Positions 1 to 8,704 of a stretch of 64,000 nt of DNA are shown piece after piece. The stretch comes from Cyanobium sp. NIES-981. GTDB lineage: Bacteria > Cyanobacteriota > Cyanobacteriia > PCC-6307 > Cyanobiaceae. The stretch's first letter is position 1; every line of letters begins with the position of its first letter. The stretch spans positions 1-64,000 of the forward strand of contig CAMDEM010000013.1 of NCBI GenBank assembly GCA_945896675.1. The letters run 5' to 3'. The position numbers and the translations under genes were made by a program. The notes under the pieces are model-generated. The model was not told where the DNA came from. It searched no databases and saw nothing but the letters and a program-made list of their open reading frames with translations.

Positions 1-2
1 TC

Positions 3-176
3 CTAGGGGGGGTCTGCGCCGTGCTGGGTCTGTTGGTTTCGGGGGGGTTCGATCTGCCCTCAGGCCCCTGCGTGGTGATTGTCCAGCTGGTCGGTTTCCT
101 CGGGGCGTTGGCGCTGGTGCCGTTTCGCACCGCCCTAGGCCGGGTCCCAGGGGTGCGCCGGTCAGCGACTCGGTAG
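3..176 (+). CDS. C-terminal end of metal (zinc) ABC transporter permease, ZnuB-like, partial at window edge
   Basis: Frame 3 reads ...LGLLVSGGFDLPSGPCVVIVQLVGFL...ATR*; the DLPSGPxxVxV stretch is typical of ZnuB-type permease C-termini. Confidence 0.65.
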   Translation, partial: LGGVCAVLGLLVSGGFDLPSGPCVVIVQLVGFLGALALVPFRTALGRVPGVRRSATR

Positions 177-1499
177 CCAAATAGCGAGGTTCACCTGCTT
201 GGCCAAGGGGCGTGACGTCAGGGTGGCGGCGTCAATCAGAACGGGTTGTGGGGATCTGTCTTTGCGGCGCATGGTGAGTAACAGCTCCTGGCGGGTGGCA
301 TCGAATTGCATGGGCGTGCCGGGTTCTTGCTCCCAGCCCATCAGTTGACGGCGCTGGAGCACCCGGCCGCGTTGGTTCAGGGCCAACAGCTCTGGTTTGA
401 GCCCGTTGTTCCAATCGCTGAGCAAGAGCCAAACCCTCTCGCCACCCCGATCGCAGGCACTGGCTAGCACTCCTTCGCTTCCTAGCCACAGCTGCCTCGG
501 CGGTTGGCCTGGTTCCACCAGTTCCAAGGAGCGGCGGTAGTCGGGCCAGTGGCGCACCAACAGGGCTCGGCCACTCATGGGGCAGAAGCTGCTGAGATCG
601 CGACTACCGGGGAGAACCTGGCGACGACTGGCTTGCCCAGGCAGGGAATACAGGGTGAGGCCTTCGACCTGTGGCACGATCACTCCGCCACCTTCTGGTA
701 ACAGCTGCATGGGGCCCGAGGCCTTAATCCCAAGTGTTGTGCGCCCGCCTTGGCTGGGCCAAAACGTCGTCGTCTCCTCACCGAGGGCGATGGTGGAACT
801 CTGCACCAACAGATCACCACGGCGGTTGCTGCTGATTTGGGCATACCTCAGGTTTTGATCGCTGAGGGATCGCAGCCCGGCGGGCTTTGGTCCCTCTAGT
901 CGCCCCAAGCTTCCGGGCTCGAGACGGGCCAGATTGCGCTGTTGGACAGGAAGTAGCCAGAGCCGGTGACTGGATTGGCCGTCAAGAGTCGATAGGGCTA
1001 TGCCAGAGCCATCTCCAAGTGGAACCACAGAAGCAAGCGTTGGAAAGCTTGGGGTAAGGCCGTGCCAACGGCCATCACGGGATTGCATCTGCAGTTGTTC
1101 CCCATCGGCTGTCGGAACGACCGCGAGCAGATAGGGACGGGGATCCCAGCTCCATCGCTGGGGTGAAAGGGCCAGATTGCGCTGGTCGACGCCTCGCAAG
1201 ACGAGGGTGAGTGGGCTGTTGATGATTTGCCCTGGCTCTAACAAGAGGCGCAAAGTGGTGCCCTCCCCTAGCCAGCGCAATGCCATGGCTGGATTGAGCT
1301 TGCTGGATTGGGCCAGGCTTGCCCGCTGCATGGGCCGGCTGAAAGACAAATCCAGGGCTGCGGGCCCAGAGGTGGCGGTCGTGGAGATCAGCTGAACCAG
1401 CCGCGGTGGCCGGTGCTGCAAGAGGTGCTGCTGGAGACCCGCTAGGGCTAGGCCGCCTCCCAGGGCCAGACAGATCCGAAAGCTGGTTAGGCGATTCAA
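162..1499 (-). CDS. Hypothetical membrane-anchored protein with Ig-like then propeller-like repeats
   Basis: 445-aa ORF with N-terminal hydrophobic segment; TTG start overlaps the stop of the upstream gene. Confidence 0.7.
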   Translation of the reverse strand: MNRLTSFRICLALGGGLALAGLQQHLLQHRPPRLVQLISTTATSGPAALDLSFSRPMQRASLAQSSKLNPAMALRWLGEGTTLRLLLEPGQIINSPLTLVLRGVDQRNLALSPQRWSWDPRPYLLAVVPTADGEQLQMQSRDGRWHGLTPSFPTLASVVPLGDGSGIALSTLDGQSSHRLWLLPVQQRNLARLEPGSLGRLEGPKPAGLRSLSDQNLRYAQISSNRRGDLLVQSSTIALGEETTTFWPSQGGRTTLGIKASGPMQLLPEGGGVIVPQVEGLTLYSLPGQASRRQVLPGSRDLSSFCPMSGRALLVRHWPDYRRSLELVEPGQPPRQLWLGSEGVLASACDRGGERVWLLLSDWNNGLKPELLALNQRGRVLQRRQLMGWEQEPGTPMQFDATRQELLLTMRRKDRSPQPVLIDAATLTSRPLAKQVNLAIWLPSR

Positions 1500-2152
1500 G
1501 GCTCAAGTGGGCGCTTGGGCCTAGGGATTGGGTTGAGATGCTGCACCGCCACAACAGTGCGGATCTGGCCGTTGTGCTCTTCAAGTTCCATCCTTCCGCG
1601 CACCGCTAACCAGGTGTCGGCCCTTGGCTTGAAGCCTTTGGGCCAGCGCATTGGGAGCCCCACCGGAGTGGCATCTGCAAGGCAACACCGCACCAGCAGC
1701 CGGGCCAGCTGGGGCCGATCTCCTGGCTGGGGCAACACAAAGCCACTGATCCGCACCGGATCACCGTCGTAGAGCTTGGGGTCGGGTTGGCTGTTCATCA
1801 GCCGTACCCAGTCGGTGAGAGAGCGCTGGGCTGGGGGCGATACAAAACTAAGTGAGCTGTCGTCGGCTAACTGGTTGGGACGATTGGCGACCAGCTCGCT
1901 AAAGGAGGGGTTGGGTGGAACGATCAGCACCAATAACGCCACGCCGCTGCTCAGCCACCAGGTGATGGGGGAGCGCAGCTGGCGTGGCTCGCGCCAAGAC
2001 GACCAAAGCTGCTGTAGGCCCCAGATCAGCAGAACCAAGCCACTGCCTGCCACAAGGGGGTGAAATGTGCTCTGCAGAAGCAGGTCGAGCCGACCGGTCA
2101 TGCTGCTCGAAAGCAGCAGTCCTCCCCAAAGGGCCAGGGACATGGAGCGCAT
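1496..2152 (-). CDS. TIGR03943 family putative permease subunit
   Basis: MRSMSLALWGGLLL..., C-terminal DPVRISGFVLPQPGDRPQLARLLVRCCLADATPVGLPM; start overlaps the permease stop. Confidence 0.85.
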   Translation of the reverse strand: MRSMSLALWGGLLLSSSMTGRLDLLLQSTFHPLVAGSGLVLLIWGLQQLWSSWREPRQLRSPITWWLSSGVALLVLIVPPNPSFSELVANRPNQLADDSSLSFVSPPAQRSLTDWVRLMNSQPDPKLYDGDPVRISGFVLPQPGDRPQLARLLVRCCLADATPVGLPMRWPKGFKPRADTWLAVRGRMELEEHNGQIRTVVAVQHLNPIPRPKRPLEP

Positions 2153-3105
2153 CACAGTCGAATCAGATTCACCCATTGACCAAGCAGCAACACCATCACG
2201 CTCGCTCCAGCGGCGGTGAGTGCAATGGCCTTGGGTTTGAACAAGACTCCAAAGAGGCCAAGCAATTTCAGGTCCATCACGGGACCCAGGACCAGGAAGG
2301 CCACCAGCGCTCCTGGAGTGATCTGAGCGGCGAAACCTAGGGCGAGGAAGGCATCCACGCTGGAGCACACAGACACCACGACAGCGAGCAACATCAGGCT
2401 GAGCACCGAAAGGGTGGGAGCTCCGCCCACGGCAAGGAGCCAGCTTCGGGGCATCAGGGTTTGGACCAGGGCTGCAATGGCACAGCCCATCACAAGCAGC
2501 GCGGTTAGATCGAGAAACTCGCGGCTGCTGTGTTGCAGTACTTCTCCCAGAGGAAGGCGTTGGGTTGGGGGTGTGATGGCTTGGACGGGAGCACCCACCA
2601 AGCCAGAGCTTCGCTCCAGCAGGCCCACCTGGGTTAAGGGCTGGCTGAGGCGTCGCTCTGCCAGCAGTGCTGGGGTCAGGAGTTCGGCCTCTGGAATCAG
2701 CCGGAGAAGGTGGCTCAGGGTGAGGGCCACCAACAGAGCACCCAGCGGCCTGGCCGCCAACAGCCATGGTTGATTGGGGAAGGCTGCCCAGGTGCTGGCT
2801 ATCACTACGGGGTTCAGCACCGGCGCAGCAAAAAGGAAGCCAAAGGATGTGCCCAGGGGAGCACCTCCTGCGATTAACCGTCGCGCCACGGGGACGTTGC
2901 CGCATTCACAGGCTGGCAAGGCAAAACCCAGGGCCGCTCCAGTGATGGGGCCGAGGAGTGGATGGTTAGGCAAGCGCTGCAACCAGCCTCCCCCGGGCGC
3001 GAGCCAACGGGCTAAGCCAGCGATGAGAACGCCGATTAGCAGAAATGGAAGAGCTTCGATCAGCAGGCTTTGGAAAATCGCCCAAGCTGTGGCAAGTCGA
3101 TTGAT
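2152..3105 (-). CDS. DUF318-type permease; upstream start uncertain (AUC at 3105 or CUG at 3111 proposed, TTG at 2982 by ORF track)
   Basis: LLGPITGAALGFALPACECGNVPVARRL...APVLNPVV; a conserved-looking first TM helix LIEALPFLLIGVLIAGLARWLAP lies upstream of the ORF-track start. Confidence 0.8.
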   Translation of the reverse strand: MNRLATAWAIFQSLLIEALPFLLIGVLIAGLARWLAPGGGWLQRLPNHPLLGPITGAALGFALPACECGNVPVARRLIAGGAPLGTSFGFLFAAPVLNPVVIASTWAAFPNQPWLLAARPLGALLVALTLSHLLRLIPEAELLTPALLAERRLSQPLTQVGLLERSSGLVGAPVQAITPPTQRLPLGEVLQHSSREFLDLTALLVMGCAIAALVQTLMPRSWLLAVGGAPTLSVLSLMLLAVVVSVCSSVDAFLALGFAAQITPGALVAFLVLGPVMDLKLLGLFGVLFKPKAIALTAAGASVMVLLLGQWVNLIRL

Positions 3106-3138
3106 GCCCAGACTGATAGTGTAGTTAGAGGGGCAAGG

Positions 3139-3603
3139 CTAGGCGGCGCTGAACCAGGCGGGCCTGGCTTCAAAGCAGGCCCCATTGCGTTCATTTTCGC
3201 GGGCTTCCACCTTCCAGCAGCAGCTGCGGCCCCCATCGCGCTCCTGCAGCAGGACATTGGCCCAACCCCACACCAGCTGGGCGCTGGCTTCCATGCCCAC
3301 GTTGTCCATCACCCGCAGGTCGAGGGCCCCTTGGCTGTGCAGGGCCTGCCATTGCCCGAGGAGGGGGTCGTCGGCATTGACCAAAAAGGTGTGGTCGAAT
3401 TGGTGGGCGAGCTGGGTCTCGAGGTCTTGCAGGCTGGAGAAATCCACCACGAACCCATTGGCGTCGAGGGCCGTGGCATGGAACCAGCAGGTGAAGCTGC
3501 GGCTGTAGCCGTGCACAAAGCGGCAGTGGCCCTGGTGGCGCCATTGCCGGTGACAGCAGGGATAGCCGCTGAAGGTTTTGGAGCAGGTAAAAGCGGCGGT
3601 CAT
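3139..3603 (-). CDS. 6-carboxytetrahydropterin synthase-like (QueD family)
   Basis: MTAAFTCSKTFSGYPCCHRQWRHQGHCRFVHGYSRSFTCWF...NGFVVDFSSL...FDHTFL. Confidence 0.75.
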   Translation of the reverse strand: MTAAFTCSKTFSGYPCCHRQWRHQGHCRFVHGYSRSFTCWFHATALDANGFVVDFSSLQDLETQLAHQFDHTFLVNADDPLLGQWQALHSQGALDLRVMDNVGMEASAQLVWGWANVLLQERDGGRSCCWKVEARENERNGACFEARPAWFSAA

Positions 3604-3635
3604 CCTGCGGCCAAGCGGGAGATGTTGCGGGAGGA

Positions 3636-4379
3636 TTGGTTCAGATGGACCAAAAGCCCTTGGAGGCATCCTTTCACCCGCTCGATCCCGCCCGGGCCGA
3701 GCAGTTCGCCGGTGAGCAGTTCGCCGCTGAGCTGAGCCAGCACCTGCGCTTTAACGAGGCAGGCCTGATTCCCGCCGTGGCCCAGGACTGGCTGGATGGC
3801 GCCGTGTTGATGGTGGCCTGGATGAACGCCGAGGCGATTGAGCGCACCCTGGCCACGGGCGAGGTGCACTACTGGAGCCGCTCCCGCCAGGAGTTGTGGC
3901 ACAAGGGGGCCACCAGCGGCCAGCTTCAAAAGCTGCGCGGCCTTCGCTACGACTGCGATGCCGACGTGTTGCTGCTCACCATCGAGCAGGCCGGCGCGGG
4001 GGCTTGCCACACCGGTGCCCGCAGTTGCTTTTACGAGGAGGGCCCCAAGCCCAGTGCGGGTGGCCCCGCGGCCCTGCCACCGCCGGCCGATGTGTGCACC
4101 GAGCTGGCCCGGGTGATCGAGGGCCGCCGGGATGCGCCTGAGCCGGGCAGCTACACCAACAAGCTGTTGACCGGAGGCGATAACGCCATTCTCAAAAAAA
4201 TCGGCGAAGAGAGCGCCGAATTTGTGATGGCCTGCAAGGACGACAACGCCGCCGAGATCGCCGGGGAAGCCGCCGACATCGTGTTCCACATGCAGGTGGC
4301 CTTGGCCCACCATGGGGTCAGTTGGCGCCAGGTGCAGGAAGTGCTGGCCCAGCGGCGGGGCGCACCCCGCCGGAGTTAA
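3636..4379 (+). CDS. hisIE: Bifunctional phosphoribosyl-AMP cyclohydrolase / phosphoribosyl-ATP pyrophosphatase
   Basis: GLIPAVAQDWLDGAVLMVAWMNAEAIERTLATGEVHYWSRSRQELWHKGATSG and C-terminal NAILKKIGEESAEFVMACKD. Confidence 0.95.
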   Translation: MVQMDQKPLEASFHPLDPARAEQFAGEQFAAELSQHLRFNEAGLIPAVAQDWLDGAVLMVAWMNAEAIERTLATGEVHYWSRSRQELWHKGATSGQLQKLRGLRYDCDADVLLLTIEQAGAGACHTGARSCFYEEGPKPSAGGPAALPPPADVCTELARVIEGRRDAPEPGSYTNKLLTGGDNAILKKIGEESAEFVMACKDDNAAEIAGEAADIVFHMQVALAHHGVSWRQVQEVLAQRRGAPRRS

Positions 4380-5100
4380 GCCCCTGCTGGCGGTAGAGCC
4401 AGCCAAGGGTGGCCCGATCCCGGGGGCTGAGCTGCAGCAGGGGCTTGGCTCCAGGCGAAACAGCCATCACATCGCTGGCTTGGTCGCTGTGGCCCCAGAG
4501 CCCAAAGGCATGGCCGAGTTCGTGCAGGGCCGTGGCCTGGATCGCCGTTTGGGCTTGCCCAGGGCTGATCGCCACGGTGACCAGCGGTTCGATCTGCCAC
4601 TGGCCTGATCGCTCCACCTCCACCAGCTCCAGCTCGGCGCGGCCGTGGCTGGCCCGGTTGTTTTGCAGCCGCGGTTTGCGCCGCCAAATCAGGATGTGGG
4701 CTTGGCCCGGTTCCTGGGCGCGGCGAATGGGCAGCACCTGCTCCCAGCTGGCCAGGGCGGCGGCCACGGCCCCAAGCCAGCGTTGGTCCCAGACGGCGGC
4801 GGGGCCCGTGGTGGCGCCCGGTTCGATCCACACGCACCAGGAGGCCCGGGTCGGCCAGCCGTAGGGGGTGGGTCGCAACCGTTCCCGGTAATCCAGGGGA
4901 GGCCCACCGTCTGAGGCAGCGCTGGCCGCCGCCGCCGGGAGCGGTGCCGGGGTGATCCCGGGCCCTGGGGGTGGGGGCAAGGGCCTCAGCGCCTCCGGCC
5001 TTTGGCATGCGCCCGCACTGCCCGCCCCAAGGCAGAGGGCCAGGCTGGCTGTGATGGCTTTAACCGTGATCCCGTTGAGCGTGATGGTGCAGGGTCCCAT
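4318..5100 (-). CDS. Secreted matrixin-like zinc metallopeptidase
   Basis: Signal-like N-terminus and HELGHAFGLWGHSDQASDVM zinc-binding motif. Confidence 0.75.
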   Translation of the reverse strand: MGPCTITLNGITVKAITASLALCLGAGSAGACQRPEALRPLPPPPGPGITPAPLPAAAASAASDGGPPLDYRERLRPTPYGWPTRASWCVWIEPGATTGPAAVWDQRWLGAVAAALASWEQVLPIRRAQEPGQAHILIWRRKPRLQNNRASHGRAELELVEVERSGQWQIEPLVTVAISPGQAQTAIQATALHELGHAFGLWGHSDQASDVMAVSPGAKPLLQLSPRDRATLGWLYRQQGLNSGGVRPAAGPALPAPGAN

Positions 5101-5588
5101 CAGCCGGGCAAGCCAACCCCGCGGGCCATCAGGGTGGCCAGGAGCGGAATGGTTGCAAAGCCCACCAACTCAATGTTCAAGATCCAGCCCAGCCGCTTGG
5201 CCAGGGCTTCGCTCACCTGGGGCAGTTCGCCCTTGCGCAGAGGAATGGCCCAGAGGATGTAGGTGATGGTGGGATAGAGAGACAGGCCTCCCACGGCGAG
5301 GTAAACCCCCACCTTCCACCAGAACAGCGGATTTTCGGTGTAGAACTCGCTTCCCTGGCCGAAATAGAGCACCCGCAGGATGCCGCTGCCCAGCAGGGCA
5401 AGGGCGGCGATGCCATAGACCACGTCGGTGATCACCATCAAGGTGGCGTCCTGCTTGCTGGGGTTGGCCTTGATCAGGCGCCTCTCCAACACCAGGGCAC
5501 CGAAGCAGAGCATGAAGCTCAGGTAATGCACATAGGCAACCCCGGCTTTCGAGAGCAGGTCGGGGGGGATGGCGGCCAGGCCAGTCAT
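5100..5588 (-). CDS. DUF2214 family membrane protein
   Basis: YVHYLSFMLCFGALVLERRLIK...DVVYGIAALALLGSGILRVLYFGQGSEFYTENPLFWWK. Confidence 0.85.
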   Translation of the reverse strand: MTGLAAIPPDLLSKAGVAYVHYLSFMLCFGALVLERRLIKANPSKQDATLMVITDVVYGIAALALLGSGILRVLYFGQGSEFYTENPLFWWKVGVYLAVGGLSLYPTITYILWAIPLRKGELPQVSEALAKRLGWILNIELVGFATIPLLATLMARGVGLPG

Positions 5589-5728
5589 GGAGGAGTTGCA
5601 GTGGTAGCAACCGTAATGGGTGAGCCCACAAGGGTGAGGCTTTGCTGTCTAAACACCGTCAAGAGATTGGCGGCAAGAGATCAGCACCAACAGATCTGCC
5701 TAGATTGTTTGAACTGAATAGGCCAGCT

Positions 5729-6616
5729 ATGCCGAGTGCATTGAGTGCCTATCTCGGTGAGATTGGTCGCTACCAATTGCTGACCCCCGAGCAGGAGCTC
5801 ACCCTCGGCCGCAAGGTGCAGGCGTTGGTGGTGCTGCAGGAGCGCTGCCAAGACGCCGGAGGGCAAGGCCCTGGTTGTGAGTACGACGTCCTGGAACGGC
5901 GCACCATCCGGCTGGGGCAGCGGGCCAGGCAGCACATGATCACAGCCAATTTGCGCCTGGTGGTGAACCTCGCCAAGCGCTATCAAAACAAGGGGCTGGA
6001 TTTGTTGGATTTGATTCAAGAAGGCAGCCTGGGATTGACCAGGGCCGTCGAGAAATACGACCCCACCATGGGCCATCGTTTTAGTACCTATGCCTATTGG
6101 TGGATTCGCCAGGGATTGAATCGGGCCCTCTCGACCCAGAGCCGCGCCATCCGGATCCCCACCAATGTGAATGAACAGCTCACCCGCTTAAGGGCGGCCA
6201 GGGCCCGCTTTTTGCAGGCCAATGGCATGGTGCCGAAAGCGTCCCAGCTGGCCCAGCTGTTGCCCATGCCCCTGGACCAGGTGGAGGAGTTGTTGGGTTG
6301 CGAGCTGCGCAGCATCAGCGGCTCGGCCTTGCTGGATCTGGTGGCCAGTGATGCCATGGCTCCCATGGAGCTCGCCGAACAGGCCGAGCGCTCGGCTTCG
6401 GTGTGGATGCTCCTGGACCACTCCACGATGACGGCGAAGGAGCGCCGGGTGGTGCTGCTGCACTTTGGTTTGGATGGCGGCGACGATTCGCGCACCTTGG
6501 CCCAGGTGGCTCGGGAGCTCGATTGCAGCCGGGAGTACTGCCGCCAGGTGGTGCAACGGTCGCTGGTGAAGCTGCGAAGCAGGGGTGTTGAAACCGGCTT
6601 GATCGAAGCCGTTTAG
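5729..6616 (+). CDS. RNA polymerase sigma factor, sigma-70 family (group 2 type)
   Basis: NLRLVVNLAKRYQNKGLDLLDLIQEGSLGLTRAVEKYDPTMGHRFSTYAYWWIRQ and a region-4 HTH. Confidence 0.95.
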   Translation: MPSALSAYLGEIGRYQLLTPEQELTLGRKVQALVVLQERCQDAGGQGPGCEYDVLERRTIRLGQRARQHMITANLRLVVNLAKRYQNKGLDLLDLIQEGSLGLTRAVEKYDPTMGHRFSTYAYWWIRQGLNRALSTQSRAIRIPTNVNEQLTRLRAARARFLQANGMVPKASQLAQLLPMPLDQVEELLGCELRSISGSALLDLVASDAMAPMELAEQAERSASVWMLLDHSTMTAKERRVVLLHFGLDGGDDSRTLAQVARELDCSREYCRQVVQRSLVKLRSRGVETGLIEAV

Positions 6617-6650
6617 GCGTCAGGCTGGAGGTATCCGTGGTCTTGCCCCT

Positions 6651-7016
6651 GTGACGTCCCCTGGTCAGGCTGAACCCCTTCATGCCGAAGTGCTGGAAAG
6701 CACCGTGGTCGATGAGGCCCTGTTGCTGCGTTTGCTGCGCCGGGCCGGTCGCCTGGTGGCCCGGCCGGCCTTGGAATGCCTTGAATTGGTCTTGGATCCC
6801 CAGACTCCCTATCCGATCAAAGCCACCGTGCTTGCAGCGTTGGTGTACTTGATGGTGCCCCTGGATTTGATCCCTGATTTCATCCCGGCGGCGGGCTTCA
6901 GCGATGATCTGGTGGCTCTAACAACGTTGTTGGGTCTTTGTGCCCGTCATCGCACCCCGGAGATTCGCCTTCGTGCCCAACGCAAACTGGATCGGTGGTT
7001 TCCCCTTGGCCGCTGA
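6651..7016 (+). CDS. DUF1232 / YkvA family protein
   Basis: IKATVLAALVYLMVPLDLIPDFIPAAGFSDDLVAL; GTG start. Confidence 0.85.
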   Translation: MTSPGQAEPLHAEVLESTVVDEALLLRLLRRAGRLVARPALECLELVLDPQTPYPIKATVLAALVYLMVPLDLIPDFIPAAGFSDDLVALTTLLGLCARHRTPEIRLRAQRKLDRWFPLGR

Positions 7017-7037
7017 TTTGCTTGGTTTTTGATCCTG

Positions 7038-7388
7038 ATGTCGACGTCCAGCCTCACCAGCGACCAGCTGGATGACCTCCAATCCTTCCTGAAAGATTGG
7101 TTGCGCCACACGGGTCGCACCCAGGCCGATTTGCGGCGGGCCCTGCAGGCGAGTTCGATTCGCATGCCGGTGCTGCTCGAGGCGCTCAACCGCACCTACA
7201 GCCGCAGCGGCTTGGATGGATTGGCCCAGCAGCTTTGTGGCATTGAAGAGCTTTGGCAGCACGAAGACGGCTGGCCCGCCGGAACGGCTGGTGAAGCTTC
7301 AGGGGCCCCTGGGCGCATCAGCCTTGATGATTCCCTGGGGCAATTGGATTTGCTTCTGGAGGAAATTCGCTTGGATCAGGCCTCCTAA
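7038..7388 (+). CDS. Hypothetical protein
   Basis: About 116-aa ORF in tight spacing with neighbours. Confidence 0.6.
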   Translation: MSTSSLTSDQLDDLQSFLKDWLRHTGRTQADLRRALQASSIRMPVLLEALNRTYSRSGLDGLAQQLCGIEELWQHEDGWPAGTAGEASGAPGRISLDDSLGQLDLLLEEIRLDQAS

Positions 7389-7431
7389 TTCCCAGACCCA
7401 GGCAAAGTGGGGCCAACGACCCATTCCCTCC

Positions 7432-7671
7432 ATGCGATTGCGTGCCTTGCTGATGGCAACTGCCCTTCTGGCGGCCGTTGGGCCTGGGCCTGTGCGGGCC
7501 CAGGCCCAACGGTTTCTCTGGAGCCCGGGCCCATCCGTTGGACCTGAAACCAAAGTCGAGCCCACCAATTGCGTGATGGGTGCAGATGGTTCGATTACCT
7601 GCAACACCCGCCTGGTGAATCCGCCCAGCGACACCAAGGCCAAGGCCCAGCTCGATGGCTTCAACAACTGA
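7432..7671 (+). CDS. Small predicted secreted hypothetical protein
   Basis: MRLRALLMATALLAAVGPGPVRAQAQRF signal peptide, then a short mature region with two Cys. Confidence 0.6.
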   Translation: MRLRALLMATALLAAVGPGPVRAQAQRFLWSPGPSVGPETKVEPTNCVMGADGSITCNTRLVNPPSDTKAKAQLDGFNN

Positions 7672-7716
7672 TTCCTCCCGTCTGATACCAACAACTGATT
7701 CCCGCCAGCTGATCCG

Positions 7717-8235
7717 ATGAAGCGCCTGCGTCGCGTTTGGAATGACGTGCAGTTCTTGGAGTTCATGGATCGTGGTGAGCAGCAGCTCGCCAAGGTGCTG
7801 AGCCTGGTGTTGTTGGTGGTGATGGTGGCTGGGACCCTCCAGCTGATCTGGCAAGTGGGTTGGGCCCTCACCACCCCCTCCACCCCCTGGATGTCCTCGC
7901 GGCTCAACCAGGTTTTGGGTGATCTCCTCACCCTGATGATTGCCCTGGAGGTGCTCCAGAACATCACCTCCTACCTGCGCCGCCATGTGGTGCAGATTGA
8001 GTTGGTGCTGCTCACTGCCATGACGGCGGTCGCCCGGAAGGTGATTGTGTTGCCCCATGGCAACAACCAACCTGAATTATTGGCGGGCTTGGGATTGGCG
8101 GTGCTCGCCTTGGGCGGGGCCTTTTGGTTGGTGCGCACGGTCAACCTGCGTCAACCGGCGGCCAGAACAGGGCCAGCCAAACGCAGCCCGGAGCCGGATC
8201 CGTTGACACCACCCGATGGCGCCGACCGGCGCTGA
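7717..8235 (+). CDS. Phosphate-starvation-inducible PsiE family protein
   Basis: Membrane protein with four TM-like segments, GDLLTLMIALEVLQNITSYLRRHVVQIELVLLTAMTAVARKVIVL. Confidence 0.85.
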   Translation: MKRLRRVWNDVQFLEFMDRGEQQLAKVLSLVLLVVMVAGTLQLIWQVGWALTTPSTPWMSSRLNQVLGDLLTLMIALEVLQNITSYLRRHVVQIELVLLTAMTAVARKVIVLPHGNNQPELLAGLGLAVLALGGAFWLVRTVNLRQPAARTGPAKRSPEPDPLTPPDGADRR

Positions 8236-8701
8236 TCAAGAGACAGTCGCCCTGGTTTAGCTGGCGGGGCACCGCTTCATCGGCGAACTGCAACTGGGCG
8301 CTGCCCTGCAGCACCACAACCCATTCATGCTCGCTTTGGTTGTACCAGAAGTCCGGGGGGCTCGACGACTGGCAGGAGTGAATCCGCTCCAGGCGCAAGC
8401 CTGGTTGTTCGATTAACATCGTGGTGGTTTCTAGGCCCTCCATCGGCCAAGGGCCAGAGAGCAGATTGCTGTCGCCATGGCGCTCAGCCCCCGAGGTCCC
8501 CCCGGTGGCGTTTGGGGGCGCCGCTTCTCCCCAACGCCTGCCAATCTCAAAGCCATGGCTTCGGGCTAGATCCACCACCTCGTGGTGCTGGCTGCAGCCT
8601 TGGAGTTGCTGGCGCACTTCCGGATTGGCTTCGCTGAGGGCTACGAAGGCATTGAGCTGGCGCACCTTCTCGAGGAATTGCTGGAGTTGGGCTTCGGCCA
8701 T
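8141..8701 (-). CDS. Nif11 domain / cupin domain fusion protein
   Basis: N-terminal Nif11-like helical domain (AEAQLQQFLEKVRQ...DLARSHGFEIG) and C-terminal cupin (EHEWVVVLQGSAQLQFAD...LNQGDCLLISAGRRHRV). Confidence 0.8.
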   Translation of the reverse strand: MAEAQLQQFLEKVRQLNAFVALSEANPEVRQQLQGCSQHHEVVDLARSHGFEIGRRWGEAAPPNATGGTSGAERHGDSNLLSGPWPMEGLETTTMLIEQPGLRLERIHSCQSSSPPDFWYNQSEHEWVVVLQGSAQLQFADEAVPRQLNQGDCLLISAGRRHRVVSTDPAPGCVWLALFWPPVDAG

Positions 8702-8704
8702 GGC

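Noticed and set aside
3070-3735. 221-aa plus-strand ORF across the permease 5' end and the queD gene
   Set aside because: Opposite to a recognisable QueD-like protein; no family resemblance
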